The position numbers and the translations under genes were made by a program. From an uncultured Elusimicrobium sp. (lineage in GTDB: Bacteria > Elusimicrobiota > Elusimicrobia > Elusimicrobiales > Elusimicrobiaceae), in contig CACXHA010000039.1 in assembly GCA_902767385.1 (NCBI GenBank), forward strand, positions 1 to 7,669: 7,669 nt of DNA, read 5' to 3'. A model generated the notes under the pieces. The model saw nothing but the letters and a program-made list of their open reading frames with translations. It searched no databases and was not told the origin of the DNA. Positions within the stretch are counted from its first letter, which is position 1. The number at the start of each line of letters is the position of its first letter. Below, piece after piece: positions 1 through 5,448 of this stretch.

Positions 1-57
1 ACTAGTAGGAGGTTTAAACAACAACGGCCAAAAAGAATTTCTAATTAATTTTTCTGC

Positions 58-85
58 TTCACAAATAAAAAAATCTTGTTATAAT
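58..85 (+). promoter_or_regulatory. sigma70-type promoter of the maltodextrin operon
   Basis: A perfect -10 hexamer TATAAT lies at 80-85. TTCACA at 58-63 matches five of six bases of the -35 consensus, and the spacer is 16 bases. Transcription should begin near 91-93, giving a leader of about 27 bases before the permease start. A small perfect inverted repeat (GTGT-T-ACAC, 87-95) sits directly downstream of the -10 over the predicted start point, where a repressor could bind. That role is inference. No other candidate promoter is seen before the first gene. Confidence 0.75.
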
Positions 86-118
86 GGTGTTACACACGTT
101 TGGAACAAGGAGGAGTCT

Positions 119-1450
119 ATGGTAAATACACAACGTCCGCCTAAGTCTTTTATGCAGATTATGTATATGTGCTTAGGCTTTTTTGGTATCCAGTTTGGCT
201 GGGCACTGCAAATGGGCAATATGAGTGCCATTTATTCGCGCTTGGGAGCCAGCGAAGACCAAATCCCCATGCTTTGGTTGGCCGCGCCCGTAACCGGGCT
301 CTTGGTGCAACCTTTGGTAGGTTATTTTAGCGACCGCACTTGGAACCGTTTGGGCCGTCGGCGCCCGTACTTTTTAGGCGGTGCTATTTTTTCCATGATT
401 GCGTTATTTTTAATGCCGCAAGCAACCGCTATTTGGATGGCGGTAATTGCTCTGTGGTTATTAGATACTTCCGTAAACGTAAGCATGGAACCGTTCCGCG
501 CATTTGTAGGGGATATTTTACCGGAAGAACAACGCAAAACCGGATACGCCATGCAAAGCGTAATGATCGGCGCGGGGGCGGTAATTGCCTCTTTCTTGCC
601 ACAAATTTTAACATACTTCGGTGTAAGCACCGAGGCCCCGTTGGGCCATATCCCGGCTACCGTGCGTTATTCTTTTTATATTGGTGCGGTAGTATTATTC
701 TGTGCAATTTTAGCCACTGTGATTACCACACCCGAATATCCGCCTGCTAATATGGAAGAATTTAGAGCGTTACAAAAAAAATCGGTTAACCCGCTCCACT
801 CATTGAAAGAAATGTGGACCGCTATGATTACCATGCCGCAAACTATGCGCCGCTTGGCCATCGTGCAGTTTTTTACGTGGGCGGCATTTATGGTCATGTG
901 GGTCTACTTTACACCCGGTATTGCCAGCGGCGTTTTCCACGCCACCCCCGGCACGCCCGAATATGAAATGGCCGCCAACTGGGGCAGCAGCTGCTTTGGT
1001 ATCTACAACGGGGTAGCCTTTGTATTTGCCTTTGCGCTTTTATGGCTGACTACTAAATTTTCTGCCAAAATAATTCATATCGTCTGTTTAACTATTGGCG
1101 GGTTTGGCCTTGCCAGTTTAGGACTTACCCTTTTTGGTGTACAATTTAGTAAAATGAGTTTAATTATCCCCATGGTGTGCATTGGGATTGCATGGAGCAG
1201 CATTTTGTCCATGCCGTACGCAATGCTTTCCAACGCGTTGCCGGCGGACAAAATGGGATTTTACATGGGCGTGTTTAACTTCTTTATCGTTATTCCGCAA
1301 ATCTGTGTAAACCTGTTCTTCGGCCCGTTTATGAAACACATGCTGGGCGGAAGTGCCATCGCAGCCGTAGGGGTAGGCGGAATTAGCTTATTTATTGCCG
1401 CCGCTTTTACCGTATGGGTAAAAGAACATCAAGTTGTGCAACAAGGGTAA
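119..1450 (+). CDS. MFS/GPH-type sugar transporter, SLC45/sucrose-carrier-like, probable maltose permease
   Basis: This is a 443-aa inner-membrane permease with about 12 hydrophobic segments (roughly 13-33, 50-70, 84-101, 103-120, 143-168, 183-205, 244-268, 289-312, 316-340, 346-370, 378-402 and 408-434) and a longer central loop at about 206-243. Segment 1 carries IQFGWALQ (24-31), and the loop between segments 2 and 3 carries SDRTWNRLGRRRPY (71-84). Both are hallmarks shared with plant sucrose/H+ symporters, animal SLC45 and the bacterial MalY-type maltose carriers. The stretch N120 to Q147 (PFRA, GD, GYAMQ) is also typical of this group. The ATG is chosen for the strong AAGGAGG site at 107-113, five bases upstream. 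The frame stays open to the left edge, but the promoter lies inside that extension. The neighbouring amylomaltase gene, four bases downstream, argues for maltose or maltodextrin as substrate, probably with a cation. Family assignment is firm; substrate is inferred from context. Confidence 0.9.
   Translation: MVNTQRPPKSFMQIMYMCLGFFGIQFGWALQMGNMSAIYSRLGASEDQIPMLWLAAPVTGLLVQPLVGYFSDRTWNRLGRRRPYFLGGAIFSMIALFLMPQATAIWMAVIALWLLDTSVNVSMEPFRAFVGDILPEEQRKTGYAMQSVMIGAGAVIASFLPQILTYFGVSTEAPLGHIPATVRYSFYIGAVVLFCAILATVITTPEYPPANMEEFRALQKKSVNPLHSLKEMWTAMITMPQTMRRLAIVQFFTWAAFMVMWVYFTPGIASGVFHATPGTPEYEMAANWGSSCFGIYNGVAFVFAFALLWLTTKFSAKIIHIVCLTIGGFGLASLGLTLFGVQFSKMSLIIPMVCIGIAWSSILSMPYAMLSNALPADKMGFYMGVFNFFIVIPQICVNLFFGPFMKHMLGGSAIAAVGVGGISLFIAAAFTVWVKEHQVVQQG
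1443..1447 (+). promoter_or_regulatory. ribosome binding site deciding the malQ start
   Basis: AAGGG, inside the last codons of the permease gene, lies seven bases before the ATG at 1455. This favours 1455 over an in-frame TTG at 1434, which would lie inside the permease gene and has no comparable site. Translation of the two genes is probably coupled, because termination at 1450 and initiation at 1455 are adjacent. Confidence 0.6.
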
Positions 1451-1454
1451 TCAC

Positions 1455-4139
1455 ATGAAACTATCTTTTCAAATTAACTATAAAACGGTATGGGGCGAAA
1501 TGCTCCATGCCGTTTTGCACCGCGCACATGCCGCGGCTAATGAAAATAAAATCAATATTCCCCTTTCCACCCAAGACGGGCAAACCTGGACAGGGCATAT
1601 TCTGTTGGAATTTAACCAACCGTTGGCAATGGAGTATCACTACGAGGTACGTAAAGACGGCAAAACCGTACGCCGGGAGTGGGAACTGGTACCTCGCATT
1701 TTGCCGGTAGATCCCCAAGTGCAAGAATATGTGTTGCAAGATACATGGCGTGATTTACCGCGCGAATCGTGGATGTATACTAGCGCCATTACCGATGTAT
1801 TCTGTGCCCGCAAACGTCAACCCGATCAAGCTTTCAATTTATTTAACCGCACCTTAGTGTTGCGCGCACAGGCCGCGCAGCTTATGCAAGACCAAACCTT
1901 ATATGTGTGCGGCAGCTCGCCGGAATTAGGAAACTGGGATCCGCAAAAGGCACTTGCGCTGACGGAAACAGAACTCAACGAGTGGAATATTTCCTTGGAT
2001 ATTGACAAACTGCCGGCCCGGGTAGAATATAAGTTTTTCATTAAGACACCGGGGAAAGAAAAAGTATTATGGGAAGAAGGCCCCAACCGCACGCTGACGG
2101 TCCCGCAAGTAGAAAGCCAATGTGTGCACGTGTTAGAAGGGTTGCGCCCCCACTTTAAAGAAGCACCTTTATTCCGTGCAGCCGGTGTGGTAATACCGGT
2201 GTTTTCACTACGCAGAGAAAACGGTTGGGGCGTGGGCGATTTTGGCGATTTAAAAGCTTTAATTGATTGGGCCGCCTCCACCGGGCAGAAAGCAATTCAA
2301 CTCCTGCCTATCAACGACACTTCGCTCACCCACAGTTGGCAAGATTCTTACCCTTACAATGCCATCTCGGTCTATGCGTTACACCCCTTGTATGTAAACC
2401 CAGACGCGTTACCTAAAGCGGATGATAAAACGACTAAAGCATGGAAAAAAGAAGCTAAAGAGCTAAACGCTTTGGAACAAGTAGATTATGAGGGAGCATT
2501 AAACTTAAAACTCAAATGTTTACTTCATGCCTTTAAAACAAACGGAAAAGAAACTTTAAACTCCGCCGAGTTCCGCCAGTTTTTTGCCGACAACGTACAT
2601 TGGTTGCCGGCCTATGCCATGTTCTGCACGTTGCGTGATACATACCGCACCACCCAATTTACAAAGTGGCCGGAGCACTCCCAATTTACATTGGAAGATT
2701 TGGCACAATTTTGTGTTCCTTCTTCCAAGCAATATGTGGAAGTGTGCTTTTGGTACTATGCGCAATTTATCTTGCATACACAACTTTTAGAAGCCGCCCA
2801 GTATGCACGGGAACATAAAGTGATTTTAAAAGGAGACATCCCCATAGGCATTTCCCCCAACAGCGTAGAAGCGTGGATGGAGCCCAAATTGTTCCACCTA
2901 AACGCCCAAGCGGGTGCCCCGCCGGATGATTTCTCGGCCACCGGGCAAAATTGGGGATTCCCTACATACAATTGGGAAGAAATGGCCAAAGACGGTTACC
3001 GTTGGTGGATGCAACGCTTGACGCATATGTCCACCTACTTTGACGCATACCGCCTGGACCATGTATTAGGGTTCTTCCGCATTTGGCAAATTCCTACCCA
3101 TAGCGTAGAAGGATTATTAGGGCAATTCTCCCCTGCTTTGCCGCTTAGTGAAGCGGAAATTGCTTCGTTCGGCCTTACCTTTAAGCCGGAGTTTTTAACC
3201 CCGCTGATTACGGAAGATTACTTAAATGAAAAATTAGGTGATTTGACTAAAAAAGCTAAAAAGAATTTCTTGGAAGAAAACGCAAACGGCACCTATCGTT
3301 TACGCCAAGAATATGCCACGCAGCGCCAAGTAGAAGAAGCGTTTGCGGGAAAAACCGACGAAGAAGACTTGCGCTTAAAACGCGGACTTTACGCGCTTAT
3401 TTCCAACGTGCTTTTTGTGGCAGATGCTAAAGATCCCTCCAAATATCATCCGCGCATTGCAGCGTTAAAAGACGGATACTTCAAAACGCTACCAGAAAAA
3501 GACCAAAAGGCGTTTACCAACTTGTATAACGACTTCTTCTTTGAGCGCCATAACGAGTTTTGGAAAGAGGAAGCGCTCAAAAAATTGCCCAGCCTTACGC
3601 AAGCTACACGCATGTTAGCGTGCGCCGAAGACTTGGGGATGATTCCGGCCTGTGTAAAACCGGTCATGGACAAGTTGCAACTTTTATCACTTGAAATCCA
3701 GCGTATGCCTAAACAATTAGGGGCCAGCTTTGACGATATTAGAAAATATCCGTATCTCTCGGTGGCTACTCCGTCCACACACGACATGTCTGTGTTGCGC
3801 GCGTGGTGGAAAGAGAACAAAACGCTGACGCAAAAGTTCTACAATAAAGTCCTGGGCCAAAAAGGGCCAGCTCCCGAAGAAGCCACCCCCGAAATATGCA
3901 CGCAAATTATCCGCATGCATTATTTTAGTGCTTCTATGTTGGCGTTAATTGGAATGCAGGACTTGACCGCCATGGACAAAACTTTACGCGGTAAAGATCC
4001 GCAGGCCGAACGTATCAACGTGCCCGCCAACCCGCATCACTACTGGTGCTACCGTATGCCGATGACGCTGGAAACGTTAGCTAACGCGGCTGCTTTTAAT
4101 GCTAACCTGAAAGAAATGATTGAGTCCAGCAACCGCTAA
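1455..4139 (+). CDS. malQ: 4-alpha-glucanotransferase (amylomaltase), DPE2-like with N-terminal carbohydrate-binding domains
   Basis: This is an 894-aa GH77 enzyme that transfers alpha-1,4-glucan chains between maltodextrins and releases glucose; it is expected to be cytoplasmic. Residues ~1-115 resemble a divergent first CBM20-like domain. Residues ~130-220 are a clear CBM20 (VCGSSPELGNWDP at 151-163, EYKFF at 191-195, WEEGPNR at 206-212). The catalytic domain begins near 240 (GWGVGDFGDL, 257-266). The nucleophile is D535 in RLDH, the acid/base is E725 in AEDLG, and D777 in STHD is the third acid. ERINVP (852-857) is a further GH77 signature. D535 and E725 are about 190 residues apart, against roughly 48 in E. 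coli MalQ. That is the long insertion known from plant DPE2 and Bacteroides-type MalQ, as is the 890-960 aa length. No catalytic residue is missing. It is the second gene of the operon, and the permease beside it probably supplies its substrate. Confidence 0.93.
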   Translation: MKLSFQINYKTVWGEMLHAVLHRAHAAANENKINIPLSTQDGQTWTGHILLEFNQPLAMEYHYEVRKDGKTVRREWELVPRILPVDPQVQEYVLQDTWRDLPRESWMYTSAITDVFCARKRQPDQAFNLFNRTLVLRAQAAQLMQDQTLYVCGSSPELGNWDPQKALALTETELNEWNISLDIDKLPARVEYKFFIKTPGKEKVLWEEGPNRTLTVPQVESQCVHVLEGLRPHFKEAPLFRAAGVVIPVFSLRRENGWGVGDFGDLKALIDWAASTGQKAIQLLPINDTSLTHSWQDSYPYNAISVYALHPLYVNPDALPKADDKTTKAWKKEAKELNALEQVDYEGALNLKLKCLLHAFKTNGKETLNSAEFRQFFADNVHWLPAYAMFCTLRDTYRTTQFTKWPEHSQFTLEDLAQFCVPSSKQYVEVCFWYYAQFILHTQLLEAAQYAREHKVILKGDIPIGISPNSVEAWMEPKLFHLNAQAGAPPDDFSATGQNWGFPTYNWEEMAKDGYRWWMQRLTHMSTYFDAYRLDHVLGFFRIWQIPTHSVEGLLGQFSPALPLSEAEIASFGLTFKPEFLTPLITEDYLNEKLGDLTKKAKKNFLEENANGTYRLRQEYATQRQVEEAFAGKTDEEDLRLKRGLYALISNVLFVADAKDPSKYHPRIAALKDGYFKTLPEKDQKAFTNLYNDFFFERHNEFWKEEALKKLPSLTQATRMLACAEDLGMIPACVKPVMDKLQLLSLEIQRMPKQLGASFDDIRKYPYLSVATPSTHDMSVLRAWWKENKTLTQKFYNKVLGQKGPAPEEATPEICTQIIRMHYFSASMLALIGMQDLTAMDKTLRGKDPQAERINVPANPHHYWCYRMPMTLETLANAAAFNANLKEMIESSNR

Positions 4140-4163
4140 TTTGCGGTACTTTGAAGTTGCTTA

Positions 4164-4200
4164 AAGCCCCTGCGTTAAACACAGGGGCTTGTTGTTTTTA
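4164..4200 (+). terminator. rho-independent terminator after malQ
   Basis: A perfect 9-bp stem (AAGCCCCTG 4164-4172 with CAGGGGCTT 4182-4190) encloses a 9-base loop and is followed by GTTGTTTTTAT. It begins 24 bases after the malQ stop. Because the gene fragment on the opposite strand ends at 4203, the same hairpin may also stop leftward transcription, although the T-run on that side is short (TTT). Confidence 0.88.
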
Positions 4201-4202
4201 TC

Positions 4203-4739
4203 TTAAAACCGTTGAGACATGGTAAATTCCGTAGTATATTTCTCGTATTTACGGTTAGGTATGTTAGAATCCCGTTTTGTATAGCTAAAGGTGAGCGTGG
4301 GAACAAATCCCCAAATATCTATTTTATTATTAGATAAGGACATAGAATAACGTTGTGTAAAATCTTGTTCAACCAATTTTGTAAAAGTCTTATTTTTTAC
4401 AACCCATCTTTCGCCATCATAATTTGACCAAATAAAAGAAGGTTCTAGGTAAATATGAAATCCCCAAGGCAATTCCGACCCAAAACCTATACCGGTTGAA
4501 TAACGCCAATTGGCATAAATAGCATCATGGGCGGTATCTCGTCCCAGTCCTCCTCGTAAAACAATATATTTTGTACCGTTTAAATAATATAATACGCGCA
4601 GATTAGTCAAATAGGATTGCCCGTTAAGCCAGTCCCCATATTCATCATACAGGTTCTCCATTACTCTAAAAGATATACCGGCCGATAGTTTGTGCGTGAA
4701 ATCATAATTTAAATCTAATTTCCCGCAATAGAAGGCGTG
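4203..4739 (-). pseudogene. C-terminal beta-barrel fragment resembling Slam (surface lipoprotein assembly modifier, DUF560)
   Basis: An open frame of 178 codons runs leftward from just after an in-frame TAG (4740-4742). It encodes alternating amphipathic strands with aromatic girdles, about nine in all. The end is GFVPTLTFSYTKRDSNIP, then a Tyr/Lys-rich strand and a final QRF. The G-x-x-P...SNIP...F ending, the ELPWGF-x-x-YLEPSF segment and the C-terminal Phe match what I know of the DUF560 barrel of Slam, which moves lipoproteins to the cell surface. Intact Slam is about 480-500 aa with a periplasmic TPR domain and a 14-strand barrel; here the TPR domain and the first strands are absent. The only ATG in the frame (4661, giving 152 aa) lies inside a strand-like stretch (KLDLNYDF...ISFRVMENLY), so it is probably not a true start, and it has no good ribosome binding site. 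The 5' part overlaps the lipoprotein gene in another frame. It is most likely a remnant; recoding remains possible. The family call rests on motif memory. Confidence 0.6.
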
Positions 4740-4930
4740 CTACCGTTTTTAACCACAATTTCAGATTTCATGTTCGTGATTCCTTTATTGCTAGTTGCAA
4801 CCGCAGCGGTAACCTCGGGCCGCGGAGGAACATATACGTTAGAAGAATTGCCAGGATGGCTCTCACCGCCGCCACCGCCACCACAAGCTGCCAAAATCAA
4901 GGCAGATACGAGTATGGTAACTTTTTTCAT
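4715..4930 (-). CDS. short lipoprotein with Cys-Gly6 motif, probably a truncated surface lipoprotein
   Basis: This 71-aa product has a type II signal peptide: MKK, a hydrophobic core, and the lipobox LAAC with Cys16 as the predicted lipidated residue. Six glycines (17-22) follow. A Cys-polyGly tether is typical of surface-exposed lipoproteins exported by Slam, such as factor-H-binding and transferrin-binding families. The remainder (PPRPEVTAAVATSNKG onward) is a short hydrophilic linker without a recognisable domain. The start has a good site, AAGGAG (4937-4942), six bases from the ATG. The frame ends at TAG (4715-4717), just where the Slam-like barrel continues in the -1 frame. An ordinary member of such a family would be several hundred residues, so this looks like the 5' end of a gene whose body has been lost. 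The signal peptide and start are firm; the function is not known. Confidence 0.65.
   Translation of the reverse strand: MKKVTILVSALILAACGGGGGGESHPGNSSNVYVPPRPEVTAAVATSNKGITNMKSEIVVKNGSTPSIAGN
4718..4724 (-). other. GGGAAAT heptamer abutting the lipoprotein stop codon (possible -1 frameshift site)
   Basis: Reading leftward in the lipoprotein frame, the codons are GCG GGA AAT TAG. The heptamer G-GGA-AAT has the X-XXY-YYZ form of a -1 slippery site and sits directly before the stop. A -1 slip would read TTA GAT TTA next and enter the barrel frame, giving a fused product of about 242 aa. I see no upstream Shine-Dalgarno-like stimulator and no strong downstream hairpin. Such heptamers also occur by chance, so function is only a hypothesis. 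Confidence 0.25.
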
Positions 4931-5011
4931 ATTACGCTCCTTTTTGATAAAAACTAGGCCCTACCAAACGCATTAAAACGCTTAAAGCGCAGGGGTGGCC
5001 AGACCTTCCGT

Positions 5012-5046
5012 CTATCACTAGCGTATCAAAAAAAAACAACTGTCAA
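5012..5046 (-). promoter_or_regulatory. possible promoter of the lipoprotein gene, with T9 tract in the spacer
   Basis: Reading leftward, a perfect -35 hexamer TTGACA (5046 to 5041) is followed by GTTG and a run of nine T (5036-5028). No good -10 hexamer stands at 17 bases; the best nearby is TACGCT at a 15-base spacing, matching three of six. The site lies about 110 bases before the lipoprotein start and downstream of the previous unit's terminator, so a promoter is needed in this gap. The exact -10 is uncertain. Confidence 0.35.
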
Positions 5047-5070
5047 GTAGAAAATCCATTATTACAAATG

Positions 5071-5098
5071 AATCTCCCCGGGCTCACCCGGGGAGATT
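5071..5098 (-). terminator. GC-rich hairpin terminator after the TRL-like lipoprotein gene
   Basis: A perfect 12-bp stem (AATCTCCCCGGG 5071-5082 with CCCGGGGAGATT 5087-5098) closes a 4-base loop. It lies 34 bases past the stop of the leftward lipoprotein gene and ends that operon. In the leftward direction it is followed by CATTTGTAAT, a modest T-run; in the rightward direction by TATCAATTCTTTTATT. The stem strength makes termination likely although the U-tract is imperfect. Confidence 0.8.
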
Positions 5099-5132
5099 TA
5101 TCAATTCTTTTATTGAAGATAGTAGTTGCTAT

Positions 5133-5435
5133 TTATTTGCCTCTTACAACGGTACACACTTCGGCGTACAGCGCATAGCCCTTAATCTCTTTATCTACGC
5201 TGGTTACCTGTGTAATTTTACCGTCTTTCTTGGCGGCATCTACGGACATATCACCCGTAATAAACAGCCCCAAATAGTTCTTTCCGCACGCACGGCCAAC
5301 TTTGGTGCCACTGTTACCGGTAACCATAAGCGGCTGAACCGTATCACTAAATAACGCGATACCCACTTCTGTACTGGGCGTAGCACAGGCCCCTAAAAGA
5401 ACGACAGAACCTAACACAAACATCAGTTTTTTCAT
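5133..5435 (-). CDS. small TRL-like family lipoprotein
   Basis: This 100-aa protein has a lipoprotein signal peptide (MKK, hydrophobic core, lipobox LGAC with Cys17). The +2 residue is Ala, so outer-membrane sorting is expected. The mature part carries the pattern I associate with the TRL-like (tRNA-associated locus) family: G-x-A-C near 47-50, YLGLFITGD (54-62), AAKKDGKIT (67-75), VDKEI (80-84), then a closing strand with Cys94 and a final VVRG. C50 and C94 could form a disulfide. Members are short exported proteins of unknown function. Despite the family name, no tRNA gene is present here. It is the second gene of a leftward operon, starting 12 bases after the carboxyltransferase stop, with AAGGAG at 5443-5448. 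A functional link to that enzyme is not evident. The lipoprotein nature is firm; the family call is moderately sure. Confidence 0.8.
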   Translation of the reverse strand: MKKLMFVLGSVVLLGACATPSTEVGIALFSDTVQPLMVTGNSGTKVGRACGKNYLGLFITGDMSVDAAKKDGKITQVTSVDKEIKGYALYAEVCTVVRGK

Positions 5436-5442
5436 AGAATTT

Positions 5443-5448
5443 CTCCTT
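5443..5448 (-). promoter_or_regulatory. ribosome binding site abutting the carboxyltransferase stop codon
   Basis: Reading leftward, TAAAGGAG contains both the stop of the carboxyltransferase gene (TAA, 5450-5448) and the AAGGAG ribosome binding site of the small lipoprotein gene; the two share one base. This layout favours translational coupling and confirms the start at 5435. Confidence 0.7.

Noticed and set aside
340..750. 136-codon open frame on the + strand inside the permease gene
   Set aside because: It is in a different frame from a well-supported transporter and lacks a plausible ribosome binding site or protein features.
1434..1454. TTG at 1434 as the malQ start (adds seven residues)
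   Set aside because: It lies inside the permease gene and lacks a ribosome binding site, while the ATG at 1455 is preceded by AAGGG at suitable spacing.
1826..2281. 151-codon open frame antisense to malQ
   Set aside because: It lies wholly within the CBM20 and early catalytic coding region of malQ, and its translation shows no domain or signal; it is a shadow frame.
4203..4661. A stand-alone 152-aa gene starting at the ATG at 4661
   Set aside because: The barrel-like sequence continues in frame upstream of this ATG, which has no good ribosome binding site; a gene fragment is the better description.
4741..4753. GTTAAAAACGGTA as an alternative frameshift site
   Set aside because: It does not fit the X-XXY-YYZ pattern in the lipoprotein phase, and a -1 shift there would meet the barrel-frame TAG at 4740-4742.
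4737..4976. 79-codon + strand open frame opposite the lipoprotein gene
   Set aside because: Its proline run is simply the complement of the poly-glycine codons of the lipoprotein, which has a signal peptide, lipobox and ribosome binding site.
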